64,000 bases of DNA. It comes from Streptomyces goshikiensis. Its GTDB lineage: Bacteria > Actinomycetota > Actinomycetes > Streptomycetales > Streptomycetaceae. The stretch is taken from assembly GCF_014650555.1 (NCBI RefSeq), contig NZ_BMVE01000001.1, forward strand, positions 434,001-498,000. The letters are read 5' to 3'. The translations under genes were made by a program, and so were the position numbers. Positions 46,513-55,181 of this stretch are shown piece after piece; position 1 is the stretch's first letter; every line of letters starts with the position of its first letter. Under the pieces are notes generated by a model, which saw nothing but the letters and a program-made list of their open reading frames with translations, was not told where the DNA came from and did no database searches.

Positions 46513-46698
46513 TTGTACTTCACCGATCGCGGCATCGAGGAGCTGGAGAAGCGGCGCGGCGAGGAGGAGGTCACCTTCGAGTGGCTCGCCGAGCAGCTGC
46601 GCACCTTCGTCGACCTGAACCCGGACTTCGAGGTCCCGGTGGAGCGTCTGGCCACCTGGCTGGCCCGCCTGGACGACGACGAGGCCGACGACGAGTAG
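46513..46698 (+). CDS. DUF6104 family small protein
   Basis: A 61-residue acidic protein starting at TTG 46513 (preceded by GGAG), with the sequence YFTDRGIEELEKRRGEEEVT. The middle reads WLAEQLRTFVDLNPDFEVPVERLATWLARLDDD, and the C-terminus is Asp/Glu-rich. It matches the small DUF6104 family of streptomycetes. Function unknown. It ends just before a hairpin shared with the convergent sodN gene. Confidence 0.75.
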   Translation: MYFTDRGIEELEKRRGEEEVTFEWLAEQLRTFVDLNPDFEVPVERLATWLARLDDDEADDE

Positions 46699-46745
46699 CC
46701 ACGGCGTACGCCCGGCGGACGTCAGGCGGACGTCAGGGACGCGCG

Positions 46746-46778
46746 AAGGGGCCCGACCGGTGTGCGGTCGGGCCCCTT
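46746..46778. terminator. Bidirectional hairpin terminator between DUF6104 and sodN
   Basis: AAGGGGCCCGACCG (46746-46759) pairs with CGGTCGGGCCCCTT (46765-46778) around a five-base loop. It lies between the two convergent genes and can serve both directions. Confidence 0.85.
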
Positions 46779-46814
46779 CTGCTGTGCGGCCGGCGGTGAG
46801 CCGGGGCTGCCGGA

Positions 46815-47210
46815 TCAGGCGGCCTTGGTCTCCCAGAAGATCCGGTCGATCTCGGCGATGAGCTCAAGGGCCTTCTGGCCCGTCGCCGGGTCGTTCGACG
46901 CCTTCGCGGCCGAGAGGGCCTTCAGGGTGTCGTTGACCAGCGTGTGCAGCTGCGGGTACTTCTCGAAGTGCGGGGGCTTGAAGTAGTCGCTCCACAGCAC
47001 CGAGACGTGGTGCTTGGCGAGCTCGGCCCGCTGCTCCTTGATGGTGATGGCGCGCGCGCGGAAGTCGGCGTCCTCGTTGGCCTGGTACTTCTCCTGGACG
47101 GCCTTGACGGACTCGGCCTCGATGCGGGCCTGGGCAGGGTCGTACACGCCGCACGGCAGGTCACAGTGGGCGGAGACCTTCGCCTTGGGGGCGAAGAGGC
47201 GGGAAAGCAT
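46815..47210 (-). CDS. sodN: Nickel superoxide dismutase (SodN)
   Basis: A cytoplasmic Ni-SOD precursor of 131 residues. A 14-residue leader MLSRLFAPKAKVSA is removed to expose the Ni-hook His15-Cys16-D-L-P-Cys20-G-V-Y, where the amine, His and two Cys bind nickel. The rest is the four-helix bundle. The leader is normally removed by the SodX protease, whose gene is divergent here. Start ATG 47210 has AGGAGGA upstream; the longer frame to 47357 is not supported. In S. coelicolor, sodN expression responds to nickel through the Nur regulator and a small RNA from sodF; neither is in this window. Confidence 0.98.
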   Translation of the reverse strand: MLSRLFAPKAKVSAHCDLPCGVYDPAQARIEAESVKAVQEKYQANEDADFRARAITIKEQRAELAKHHVSVLWSDYFKPPHFEKYPQLHTLVNDTLKALSAAKASNDPATGQKALELIAEIDRIFWETKAA

Positions 47211-47392
47211 GGGGTAATTCCTCCTCGTGATCGTCTTCTCAAGGGGGAGATTACTCGCTCGGATACCGGAATTCTCGGCCGCCCCCGTGGGCTTAGGACA
47301 AAAGTCCAGGGTGCCGGGAGGCGGGGTGAGCGAATGTACGGGCGCGTGCGGCAGCATGCGGGGAGGGACGAGGAGGCCGAGGAGGCCAGGCG
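47211..47392. promoter_or_regulatory. Divergent sodN-sodX promoter region
   Basis: A 182-bp gap between the Ni-SOD and its maturation protease genes. It contains GGAC-TTTT-GTCC, a small inverted repeat around 47294-47307. No Nur box was identified with confidence. Confidence 0.4.
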
Positions 47393-47812
47393 ATGGTGGA
47401 GAACAGGCGCTCGCGGACGCGCTTCGAGGTGTTCGAGGTGACGGGCCCGTCGATGGTGCCCACGCTGCTGCACGGGGACCGGCTGGTGGTGCGCCACGGC
47501 AAGGCGGTCCGGCCGGGTGACGTGGTGGTGCTGCGGCATCCCTTCCAGCAGGACCTGCTGGTGGTGAAGCGGGCCGTGGAGCGGCGCCCGGGCGGCTGGT
47601 GGGTGCTCGGGGACAACCCGTACAACGAGACCGGCGACAGCACCGTCTACGGGACGGTGCCCGAGGAGCTGGTGCTGGCGACGGCCGTGCTGCGGCTGCG
47701 GCCGCTCCCGGCGGATCAGCGTTCGCTGAGGGCGCGGCTGTCCTGGGCGGCCTCGGCGCTGCGCCCGCTGTGGGCGGACGTCTCGGCCTCCAGCCGCTTG
47801 CGGGCGCGGTAG
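47393..47812 (+). CDS. sodX: Ni-SOD maturation protease SodX (S26-like)
   Basis: A 139-residue S26 signal-peptidase-like protease that removes the SodN leader. The catalytic Ser20 lies in VTGPSMVPTLL and the general-base Lys59 in LLVVKRAVERR; WVLGDNPYNETGDS is the conserved box E. No N-terminal membrane anchor is present, consistent with the cytoplasmic maturase. Its 3' end overlaps the convergent CGNR gene by 97 bases, so the C-terminal tail (about 108-139, Arg/Ala-rich) lies in shared sequence. Confidence 0.93.
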   Translation: MVENRRSRTRFEVFEVTGPSMVPTLLHGDRLVVRHGKAVRPGDVVVLRHPFQQDLLVVKRAVERRPGGWWVLGDNPYNETGDSTVYGTVPEELVLATAVLRLRPLPADQRSLRARLSWAASALRPLWADVSASSRLRAR

Positions 47813-48345
47813 GCGGCGACGTTGGCGCGGGTGGCGCAGCGGTCGGAGCAGTAGCGCCGGGAGCGGTTGGTCGAGGTGTCGAGGTAGGCGTTGCGGCAGG
47901 GCGCGGCCTGGCACAGCCCGAGGCGGTCGGGGCCGTGCTCGGTGAGGTGGAAGGCCAGCCCGAAGGACGCGATGGCGGCGTATCCGGCGGAGGCGTTCGA
48001 GGGGTGGTCGGCGAGGTGGATGTGCCAGTTGGGCGCGCCGTCCTCGCCGAGGGTCTCGTGGCCCGAGACCTGGGGGCTGACGGGGAACTCCATGAGCAGC
48101 GAGTTCAGCAGGTCGACGGCGAGGACGTGGTCGCCGCCGTCGGCGGCCTCGAACACGGCGCGCAGCCGGCCGCGCACGTTGCGGAAGCGGGTCACGTCGG
48201 CGTCGGTGACGCGGCGGGCGGCCTGCACTCCGGGGCCGAAGAGGGCACGGACGGCGTCCACGGAGGTGAGCGCGTCCTTGTTGCGGGCCGGCTCCTCGGT
48301 GTTGACCAGACGCACGGCGTGGTCCGAGTAATGGGCCAGTTCCAC
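47716..48345 (-). CDS. CGNR zinc-finger regulator
   Basis: A 209-residue regulator. An N-terminal stress-response-like ABATE domain (MELAHYSDHAVRLVNTEEP) is followed by a C-terminal CGNR zinc finger with CQAAPCRNAYLDTS and RRYCSDRCATRANVAAYRARKR. The cysteines bind zinc; the basic tail probably contacts DNA. Its last 32 codons overlap the sodX 3' end on the opposite strand, an unusual convergent overlap. Start ATG 48345. It is divergent from the methyltransferase gene. Confidence 0.9.
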   Translation of the reverse strand: MELAHYSDHAVRLVNTEEPARNKDALTSVDAVRALFGPGVQAARRVTDADVTRFRNVRGRLRAVFEAADGGDHVLAVDLLNSLLMEFPVSPQVSGHETLGEDGAPNWHIHLADHPSNASAGYAAIASFGLAFHLTEHGPDRLGLCQAAPCRNAYLDTSTNRSRRYCSDRCATRANVAAYRARKRLEAETSAHSGRSAEAAQDSRALSER

Positions 48346-48427
48346 TTGTAGTCCTTACGGCTGCGGATTAGGGTCTCGGGTAACGGCTGAGACGTCTTCG
48401 AGGGTATTACGTGTGGAGGGGTTCGGG

Positions 48428-49183
48428 ATGGTGGACACCGTGACCGACTGGCAGGCCTGGCAGTCGAGCTGGGACCGGCAGCAGGAGTGGTACATGCCCG
48501 ACCGCGAGGAGCGGTTCCGGGTGATGCTGGACATGGTCGAGGCCCTGGTGGGCCCCGCCCCCCGGGTGCTGGACCTCGCGTGCGGTACGGGAAGTATCAC
48601 GGACCGCGTCTTCAAGCGCTTCCCGGACGCCACCAGCACGGGCGTCGACCTGGACCCCGCGCTGCTGACCATCGCCCGGGGCCACTTCGCGGGGGACGAG
48701 CGGGTCAGCTTCGTCACCGCCGACCTGAAGGACCCGGACTGGCCCTCGGCGCTCCCGTACGACTCGTACGACGCGGTGCTGACGGCCACCGCCCTGCACT
48801 GGCTGCACAGCCCCCGGCTCGCGGTGCTCTACGGGCAGCTGGCCCCGCTGGTCCGCGCGGGCGGCGTCTTCATGAACGCCGACCACATGCCCGACCCGAC
48901 GACCCCGCTGATCAACGCCGCCGAGCGGGCCCACCGGCACGCCGGCATGGACCGGGCGCGGGCGGCGGGCGCCCTCGACTGGGCCGACTGGTGGGCGGAG
49001 GCGGCCGCCGACCCGGTGCTGGCCGAGCCGACCAAGCGCCGCTTCGAGATCTACGGGGAGCACGCCGACGGCGACACCCCGGACGCCGCCTGGCACGCCC
49101 GGACGCTGCGCGAGGCGGGCTTCTCGGAGGCCCGTACGGTCTGGCGCTCGCCCTCGGACGCCCTGGTGCTCGGCGTCAGGTAG
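48428..49183 (+). CDS. Class I SAM-dependent methyltransferase
   Basis: A methyltransferase of 251 residues. The SAM-binding motif I is VLDLACGTGSITD, motif II VDLDPALLTIA, and VLTATALHWLHSPRLAVLYGQL follows. It resembles small-molecule class I methyltransferases. ATG 48428 has GGAGGGG seven bases upstream; the GTG at 48413 is not used. The substrate is unknown and no biosynthetic partner is adjacent. A strong terminator follows it. Confidence 0.85.
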   Translation: MVDTVTDWQAWQSSWDRQQEWYMPDREERFRVMLDMVEALVGPAPRVLDLACGTGSITDRVFKRFPDATSTGVDLDPALLTIARGHFAGDERVSFVTADLKDPDWPSALPYDSYDAVLTATALHWLHSPRLAVLYGQLAPLVRAGGVFMNADHMPDPTTPLINAAERAHRHAGMDRARAAGALDWADWWAEAAADPVLAEPTKRRFEIYGEHADGDTPDAAWHARTLREAGFSEARTVWRSPSDALVLGVR

Positions 49184-49210
49184 CCGGAGGCCGGGCGGCC
49201 CGGCCACGCG

Positions 49211-49245
49211 TGAGGGGCGGTACGGGATTCCCGTACCGCCCCTCA
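49211..49245. terminator. Bidirectional hairpin terminator
   Basis: A perfect 16-bp stem TGAGGGGCGGTACGGG (49211-49226) with CCCGTACCGCCCCTCA (49230-49245) and a three-base loop. It separates the methyltransferase gene from the convergent ABC transporter operon. Confidence 0.9.
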
Positions 49246-49259
49246 ACCACGTGACGCGC

Positions 49260-50027
49260 CTACAGCACCTTGGAGAGGAACGCCTTCGTCCGCTCGTGCT
49301 GCGGGTTGCCCAGGACCTCGCGCGGGTGCCCGGACTCGACGACCACGCCGCCGTCCATGAAGACGAGGTTGTCCCCGACCTCGCGGGCGAAGCCCATCTC
49401 GTGCGTGACCACGATCATGGTCATGCCCGATTCGGCCAGGTCCCGCATGACGTCGAGGACGTCACCGACGAGCTCCGGGTCGAGCGCCGAGGTGGGCTCG
49501 TCGAAGAGCATCAGCTTCGGCTCCATGGCCAGCGCGCGGGCGATCGCCACGCGCTGCTGCTGGCCGCCGGAGAGCTGCGTCGGGTAGTTGCCGCCCTTGT
49601 CGCCGAGGCCCACGCGGTCGAGCAGCTTGACCGCGCGCTCGCGCGCCACGGCCTTGCTCTCGCCCTTGACCATGACGGGGGCTTCCATGACGTTCTCGAT
49701 GGCCGTCATGTGCGGGAACAGGTTGAAGCGCTGGAAGACCATGCCGATCTCGCGGCGCTGGGCCGCGACCTCGTTGTCCTTCAGCTCGTAGAGCTTGTCG
49801 CCCTTCTGCTTGTACCCGACCAGCTGGCCGTCCACCGAGAGGCGCCCGGCGTTGATGCGCTCCAGGTGGTTGATGCAGCGCAGGAAGGTCGACTTGCCGG
49901 AGCCGGACGGGCCGACCAGGCAGAAGACCTCGCGCGGGGCGACTTCGAGGTCGATGCCGCGCAGGATGTGGGCGGCGCCGTACGACTTGTGGACGCCCTC
50001 GGCCTTGACCATCGGCTGAGCGGTCAT
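49260..50027 (-). CDS. Polar amino-acid ABC transporter ATP-binding protein
   Basis: The cytoplasmic ATPase of an amino-acid importer, 255 residues. Walker A is GPSGSGKST, the Q-loop is in [13 protein letters not shown], the signature LSGGQQQRV and Walker [13 protein letters not shown] are complete, and the His switch lies in VVTHEMGF. Last gene of a three-gene operon (binding protein, permease, ATPase). The ATG overlaps the permease stop by ATGA. The adjacent permease is single, so the transporter is probably a homodimeric-permease type. Confidence 0.95.
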   Translation of the reverse strand: MTAQPMVKAEGVHKSYGAAHILRGIDLEVAPREVFCLVGPSGSGKSTFLRCINHLERINAGRLSVDGQLVGYKQKGDKLYELKDNEVAAQRREIGMVFQRFNLFPHMTAIENVMEAPVMVKGESKAVARERAVKLLDRVGLGDKGGNYPTQLSGGQQQRVAIARALAMEPKLMLFDEPTSALDPELVGDVLDVMRDLAESGMTMIVVTHEMGFAREVGDNLVFMDGGVVVESGHPREVLGNPQHERTKAFLSKVL

Positions 50028-50974
50028 CGCGCGACCTCCGTACGGCGGAACATGTTCAGGTTGGCACGCAGGCGCTGGAACGGCGTCGGCGGCAGGTTCC
50101 GCGTGGAACCACGGGCGAAGCGGCGCTCCAGGTAGTACTGGCCGACGCTGAACACACTGGTCAGAGCCAGGTACCAGAAGGAGGCCACGAACAGCATCTC
50201 CATGATGGCACCGGCCGTGTTGCCGATGTTCGACGAAGCCCGCAGGAGTTCCGTGTACTGCACCGCCGAGACCAGTGACGAGGTCTTCAGCATGTTGATG
50301 AACTCGTTGCCGGTCGGCGGGATGATCACGCGCATCGCCTGCGGGAGCACGATCCGGCGCATGGTCTTCGTCTGCGGCATGCCGAGCGCGTGGGCGGCCT
50401 CGGTCTGGCCCTCGTCGACCGACTGGATGCCGGCCCGGACGATCTCCGCCATGTACGCGCCCTCGTTCAGGCCGAGGCCCAGGAGGGCGACCATGAACGG
50501 GGTCATGACGTCGACGGTCTCGTTCTTGTAGATCGGACCGAGGTTGATGTACTGGAAGATCAGCGACAGGTTGAACCACACCAGCAGCTGGACGTACACC
50601 GGGGTACCGCGGAAGAACCAGATGTAGAGCCAGGAGACGGCGCCCGTCACCGGGTTCTTGGACAGGCGCATCACCGCGAACACGATGCCGAGCAGGAGGC
50701 CCAGCGCCATGGAGGAAACGCTGATGATCACGGTGTTCCCGAGGCCGCTGAGGACCGCCGGGTCGAACAGCTTGTCCTTGACCGTCGCCCAGATGACGTT
50801 GCCCTGGGAGAAGGCGTAGACGAGCCAGCCGAGCAGCGCGACCACGATCACGCCGCTGACCCAGCGGCCGTAGTGCCGCACCGGGATTGCCTTGATGGCC
50901 TCGTACGGGGTGTCCGAGGCGCCGGATCCGGCCGGCGGGGTGTCGGCCGGACCCTTTTCGATCTTGTCAGTCAC
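50024..50974 (-). CDS. Polar amino-acid ABC transporter permease
   Basis: A membrane permease of 316 residues. A cytoplasmic N-terminus (about 1-38) precedes six hydrophobic segments, with the EAA loop [25 protein letters not shown] contacting the ATPase. The motif [12 protein letters not shown] and [16 protein letters not shown] are typical of HisM/GlnP-type permeases. It is downstream of the binding protein gene, 36 bases away, and overlaps the ATPase gene. Confidence 0.95.
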   Translation of the reverse strand: MTDKIEKGPADTPPAGSGASDTPYEAIKAIPVRHYGRWVSGVIVVALLGWLVYAFSQGNVIWATVKDKLFDPAVLSGLGNTVIISVSSMALGLLLGIVFAVMRLSKNPVTGAVSWLYIWFFRGTPVYVQLLVWFNLSLIFQYINLGPIYKNETVDVMTPFMVALLGLGLNEGAYMAEIVRAGIQSVDEGQTEAAHALGMPQTKTMRRIVLPQAMRVIIPPTGNEFINMLKTSSLVSAVQYTELLRASSNIGNTAGAIMEMLFVASFWYLALTSVFSVGQYYLERRFARGSTRNLPPTPFQRLRANLNMFRRTEVAR

Positions 50975-51010
50975 AATGACTGCCCTTCAGTGGAGCGTGG
51001 AGCGCGGGAC

Positions 51011-51970
51011 TTACTGACCGGCGTTGACCGTCGCGGACTTGACGGCACTGTCCTGCACGTTCCACTTCTCAAGAGCCTTGCCGTAGGAGCCGTCCTTGAT
51101 GGCGGCGTCGAGGGCCTGCTTGAGGGCGTCGCGGAGCTGGGTGTTCTCCTTGCTCACGCCGATGCCGAAGAGGCCGACGTCGCTCTGCTGGCCGGCGATC
51201 TCGAAGTCGTTGCCGCCGCCGGAGGTCTTCACGGTGTAGGCGGCGACCGGGTAGTCGTTCAGGTCGGCGACGGCGCCGCCGGCCTTGACGCGGGTCTGCG
51301 CCTCGGCGTCGGTGTCGAAGGCCTGGATGGTGAGCTTCTTGTCACCGCACTTCTCGGCCTGCGCCTTGAAGGTGTCCTCGTAGATGGTGCCGCGCTGGAC
51401 GGCCACGGTCTTGCCGCAGAGGTCGTCCATCGACTTGATGCCCTCGGGGTTGCCCTTCTTGACGAGGAGCGAGAGGCCGGAGGAGAAGTAGTCGACGAAG
51501 TCGACGCCCTTGCCGATCTTCTGACCCTTGTCGTCCAGGCCCTCCTGGCGCTTCTTGTTGTCGGTGATCGAGGACATGATCACGTCCTGGCGGCCCGTGT
51601 AGATCGAGGTGATCAGACCGTCGAAGGTGCCCGCGGTGAACTCGAACTTCACACCGAGCTGCTTGCCGAGCGCCTCGGCGATGTCGGGGTCGACACCGAC
51701 GATCTTGCCGCCCTCGACGAACTCCATCGGCGCGTACGCCGAGTCCGTGCCGACCTTGATGACACCGGCGTCCTGGATCTTCTTCGGCAGGGCCGAGAAG
51801 AGGGGGGCCGTGTTGTCCTTCTTGGCCGAGGAGGAGGGAGTGGACGAGCCGCCGCTCTCGGTCTGGTCACCACAGCCGGTGAGGACGAGGGCGCCGGCGA
51901 CCGCGATCGCGCCGACCGCGGCGATGCGGGACCGGGCGGCGGTCGTACGACGGGTGGTGCTTGCGGTCAT
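51011..51970 (-). CDS. Polar amino-acid ABC transporter substrate-binding lipoprotein
   Basis: A 319-residue extracytoplasmic solute-binding protein. The signal peptide ends in the lipobox LVLTGCG (Cys about 33). The SBP_bac_3 fold follows: VGTDSAYAPMEFVEGGKIVGVDPDIAEAL, GLITSIYTGRQDVIMSSI and GKTVAVQRGTIYEDT. The SAKKDNTAPLF linker tethers it to the membrane. Start ATG 51970 has GGAGG upstream. It is the first gene of the transporter operon. Specificity (glutamate, glutamine or other polar amino acids) cannot be fixed from sequence alone. Confidence 0.94.
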   Translation of the reverse strand: MTASTTRRTTAARSRIAAVGAIAVAGALVLTGCGDQTESGGSSTPSSSAKKDNTAPLFSALPKKIQDAGVIKVGTDSAYAPMEFVEGGKIVGVDPDIAEALGKQLGVKFEFTAGTFDGLITSIYTGRQDVIMSSITDNKKRQEGLDDKGQKIGKGVDFVDYFSSGLSLLVKKGNPEGIKSMDDLCGKTVAVQRGTIYEDTFKAQAEKCGDKKLTIQAFDTDAEAQTRVKAGGAVADLNDYPVAAYTVKTSGGGNDFEIAGQQSDVGLFGIGVSKENTQLRDALKQALDAAIKDGSYGKALEKWNVQDSAVKSATVNAGQ

Positions 51971-52492
51971 GGGCTGGTTCCTCCGACAGGTGGAAAGCAT
52001 CCGAAAACGGTCGTGGCACGCACCATCGAGTGTCGCGACCTTGTGTGGTTACGGCATCTTGCCATTCGGACTGACGCATTCAGGCAGCTCGTCAGGTCAA
52101 AATCGGATAACGGACATCCCCGGCGGCCCATCAGCCCTGCGGGCGCTGGCTCTTCCGGCCGGACTATGCGCTGTGACCAGCGACTTTCACCGCAGCATTT
52201 ACTGTGCGTCTCGACTGTTGGACAGTAAGGTTTGGACCTTTCGCCAAAACCGGGACAGCAGGCTTAGGGTCGAGCAGGAATCGACTCGTCTGGGCGAGCG
52301 TTCTTCCGGTAAAACGGATCCTTACACCCCTCACCAGGGGCTCAGGGCGCGCGTGCGGCGCGCCCGCGCGTACGAACCTCCCCTCCGCGCAGACGGGCAA
52401 GCCGTCGGCGCGGAGTACGGACGCGGTGCCCGCCCACCCCTTAACCAGGAGTGGTCACCCTCAACGATTCAAAAACTTAAGGGGCCAAGAAA
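51971..52492. promoter_or_regulatory. Divergent gap between ABC transporter and malic enzyme
   Basis: A long 522-bp gap without a convincing gene. An inverted repeat TTACTGT-N16-ACAGTAA lies at 52199-52228. The sequence is A/T-richer than its surroundings, mainly around 52000-52110 and 52440-52490. Two unrelated promoters are expected here. Short open frames on the minus strand (52164-52400) lack binding sites and are not called. Confidence 0.4.
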
Positions 52493-53695
52493 GTGGCAGC
52501 GGAGATCGTCAATCCTCGCAGCGACAGCGGGACGGACAACAACCCCGATGCGGTGTTCGCGCTGCACCGGGGCGGCAAGATGGCCGTGCAGGCCACCGTG
52601 CCCGTCAACGACAAGGACGACCTGTCCCTCGCGTACACGCCGGGTGTGGCCAAGGTCTGCACCGCCATCGCGGAGAACCCGGAGCTCGTCCACGAGTACA
52701 CCTGGAAGTCCAACGTCGTGGCCGTCGTCACCGACGGTACGGCCGTGCTCGGACTCGGTGACATCGGGCCCGAGGCCTCCCTCCCCGTGATGGAGGGCAA
52801 GGCCATTCTGTTCAAGCAGTTCGGTGGGGTCGACGCGGTTCCGATCGCGCTCGCGACCAAGGACACCGAGGAGATCATCGAGACGGTCATCCGTCTCGCG
52901 CCCTCGTTCGGCGGCGTGAACCTGGAGGACATCTCCGCCCCGCGCTGCTTCGAGATCGAGCGCCGGCTCCAGGAAGCCCTGGACATCCCGATCTTCCACG
53001 ACGACCAGCACGGCACGGCGATCGTGACGCTGGCCGCCATGCGCAACGCGGCGAAGCTGACCGGCCGCACCCTCGGCGACCTGCGCGCCGTGATCTCGGG
53101 AGCGGGCGCGGCGGGCATCGCCATCGCCAAGATCCTGGTGGACGCGGGCATCGGCGACGTCTGTGTCACCGACCGCAAGGGCGTCGTCTCCGCGGACCGC
53201 TCCGACCTGACGGACGTCAAGGCGGAGATCGCGGGCCTGACGAACAAGAGCGGCCTGAACGGCTCGCTGGAGTCCGCCCTCGCGGGCGCCGACGTGTTCA
53301 TCGGCGTCTCCGGCGGCACGGTGCCCGAGGAGGCGGTGGCCTCGATGGCGAAGGACGCCTTCGTCTTCGCCATGGCCAACCCGAACCCGGAGGTCCACCC
53401 GGAGGTCGCGCACAAGTACGCCGCGGTCGTGGCCACGGGCCGCTCGGACTTCCCGAACCAGATCAACAACGTGCTGGCGTTCCCGGGCATCTTCGCGGGC
53501 GCCCTGAAGGTCCGCGCGACCCGGATCACCGAGGGCATGAAGATCGCCGCCGCCGACGCCATCGCCGGCGTCGTGGGTGACGAGCTCGCCGCCGACTACG
53601 TGATCCCCTCGCCGTTCGACGAGCGCGTCGCCACGGCCGTCTCGGCCGCGGTCGCCGCCGCGGCGAAGGCCGACGGCGTGGCCCGCCTGGCCTGA
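52493..53695 (+). CDS. NAD(P)-dependent malic enzyme
   Basis: A 400-residue enzyme that decarboxylates malate to pyruvate, linking the citric acid cycle to gluconeogenesis. The N-terminal malic domain has SLAYTPGVAKVC with the catalytic Tyr and the conserved HDDQHGTAIVTLAAM. The Rossmann domain reads AVISGAGAAGIAIAKIL, and later VFIGVSGG and MANPNPEVHPE are family-typical. The length matches small bacterial malic enzymes without the phosphotransacetylase domain. Start GTG 52493 follows AAGGGGCCAAGAAA. A terminator follows the gene. Confidence 0.96.
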   Translation: MAAEIVNPRSDSGTDNNPDAVFALHRGGKMAVQATVPVNDKDDLSLAYTPGVAKVCTAIAENPELVHEYTWKSNVVAVVTDGTAVLGLGDIGPEASLPVMEGKAILFKQFGGVDAVPIALATKDTEEIIETVIRLAPSFGGVNLEDISAPRCFEIERRLQEALDIPIFHDDQHGTAIVTLAAMRNAAKLTGRTLGDLRAVISGAGAAGIAIAKILVDAGIGDVCVTDRKGVVSADRSDLTDVKAEIAGLTNKSGLNGSLESALAGADVFIGVSGGTVPEEAVASMAKDAFVFAMANPNPEVHPEVAHKYAAVVATGRSDFPNQINNVLAFPGIFAGALKVRATRITEGMKIAAADAIAGVVGDELAADYVIPSPFDERVATAVSAAVAAAAKADGVARLA

Positions 53696-53715
53696 GCGTC
53701 ACCCGGTTCCACGTG

Positions 53716-53750
53716 AAGGGGCCCGGCCGGATCACTCCGGCCGGGCCCTT
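53716..53750. terminator. Hairpin terminator downstream of malic enzyme
   Basis: AAGGGGCCCGGCCGG (53716-53730) pairs with CCGGCCGGGCCCTT (53737-53750), followed by TTCGCG. Loop of six bases. Confidence 0.85.
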
Positions 53751-53751
53751 T

Positions 53752-54135
53752 CGCGTGACGCGGCACCCGGGACACCCGTACGGGCGTCCGGGGGACGCGG
53801 CGGAACGCACCCTCCTGGCCCCCGAACCGGGAGGGGTCGTTCGTCGTGGGGCCGTCGAGCCGGAATGACAGGCTCATGACGAGCAGTGCCGCGCGGCTTG
53901 AATATTACCCCGCCCCGGGGCTGGTTCATGACGTTCCGGTTCCATCCTCCGATGGCGCAAGAACCCATGGGGGAGCCGCAGTTGACAAGGTGTCTCACTA
54001 TTCCGCTCCGGTCCCCCGCCCACCCATCTGGACGCAGCCCCGCACCCGCCCGGTTCCCGCGGATCCCATTGATCCGAACCCGCCGGGGAAGCCGGGCCTG
54101 GTGGCAGCCCCTACCGAGCGGTAGCGTCTGGCGGC
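53752..54135. other. Gap of 384 bases with a weak small-ORF candidate
   Basis: After the malic enzyme terminator, frames on both strands are open but have low third-position GC. The best candidate runs from ATG 53876 to TAG 54124 on the plus strand, ending PGKPGLVAAPTER, but it has no good binding site and 26 or more A/T third positions. A TTGACA at 53983-53988 lacks a matching -10. I see no firmly supported gene here. Confidence 0.35.
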
Positions 54136-55098
54136 ATGTTCGCTGCCTACGCCGCCCGAATCGACCGTGACCAGCCGCTGAGCGGCCTTGAGCTGGGCGA
54201 GCGCCCGGCCCCCGAGGCCCGCCCCGGCTGGGTGACCGTGAACGTCAAGGCCGCCTCGCTCAACCACCACGACCTGTGGTCGCTGCGCGGGGTGGGCCTC
54301 GGCGAGGACAAACTCCCGATGATCCTCGGCTGCGACGCCGCCGGGATCGACCAGGACGGCAACGAGGTCGTCCTGCACTCCGTGATCGGCCAGAGCGGCC
54401 ACGGGGTCGGCCCCGACGAGCCGCGCTCCATCCTGACCGAGCGCTACCAGGGGACCTTCGCCGAGCAGGTGACCGTCCCGGCCTGGAACGTCCTGCCCAA
54501 GCCCGCCGAGCTGTCCTTCGAGGAGGCCGCCTGCCTGCCGACGGCGTGGCTGACGGCGTACCGGATGCTGTTCACCAACGCGGGCGTCCGCCCCGGTGAC
54601 TCCGTACTGGTCCAGGGCGCGGGCGGCGGGGTCGCGACGGCCGCGATCGCCCTCGGCAAGGCGGCGGGCCTGCGGGTCTTCGCCACCAGCCGGGACGAGG
54701 CCAAGCGCAAGCGGGCCGTGGAGCTGGGCGCGCTGGAGGCGTACGAGCCGGGCGCGCGGCTCCCCCGGCGGGTGGACGCGGTGATCGAGACGGTCGGCGC
54801 GGCCACCTGGTCGCACTCGGTGAAGTCGCTGCGGCCGGGCGGGACGCTGGTCATCTCCGGCGCCACCAGCGGGGACCGGCCGGCGCACGCCGAGCTGACC
54901 CGGATCTTCTTCCTGGAGCTGAAGGTGGTCGGCTCGACCATGGGCTCGAAGGACGAGCTGGAGGACCTGCTGTCCTTCTGCGCGGCGACGGGCGTGCGGC
55001 CGGTGATCGACGAGGTGCTGCCGCTGGACCGGGCGCGGGAGGGCTTCGAGAAGCTCGCGTCGGGCGACCTGTTCGGCAAGGTGGTCCTGACGGTCTGA
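54136..55098 (+). CDS. Zinc-independent quinone oxidoreductase-like MDR protein
   Basis: A 320-residue medium-chain dehydrogenase/reductase. The N-terminal catalytic domain has VKAASLNHHDLWSLRGVG and MILGCDAAGIDQDGNEVV. The Rossmann domain reads VLVQGAGGGVATAAIALGKAAG. Without the Cys/His zinc ligands of alcohol dehydrogenases it belongs to the quinone reductase (QOR/zeta-crystallin)-like branch, which reduces quinones or enones with NADPH. Start ATG 54136; it stands alone. Confidence 0.9.
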   Translation: MFAAYAARIDRDQPLSGLELGERPAPEARPGWVTVNVKAASLNHHDLWSLRGVGLGEDKLPMILGCDAAGIDQDGNEVVLHSVIGQSGHGVGPDEPRSILTERYQGTFAEQVTVPAWNVLPKPAELSFEEAACLPTAWLTAYRMLFTNAGVRPGDSVLVQGAGGGVATAAIALGKAAGLRVFATSRDEAKRKRAVELGALEAYEPGARLPRRVDAVIETVGAATWSHSVKSLRPGGTLVISGATSGDRPAHAELTRIFFLELKVVGSTMGSKDELEDLLSFCAATGVRPVIDEVLPLDRAREGFEKLASGDLFGKVVLTV

Positions 55099-55133
55099 CC
55101 GGACCGGCCGCGCACCCCTCACCCTCCCACTCA

Positions 55134-55181
55134 CGTCAACCGGGGTTGACGACCTCCGCTCGTCAACCTACATTGACGGGC
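55134..55181. promoter_or_regulatory. Autoregulated leaderless promoter of the HTH-ClpN operon
   Basis: Two palindromes, CGTCAAC-CGGG-GTTGACG (55134-55151) and CGTCAA-CCTACA-TTGACG (55161-55178), lie just before the HTH gene. TTGACG at 55146-55151, a 17-bp spacer and TACATT at 55169-55174 form a good -35/-10 pair. The predicted transcription start then falls at about 55181-55182, on the ATG, so the mRNA would be leaderless. Both operators cover promoter elements, as expected for repression. Confidence 0.75.
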
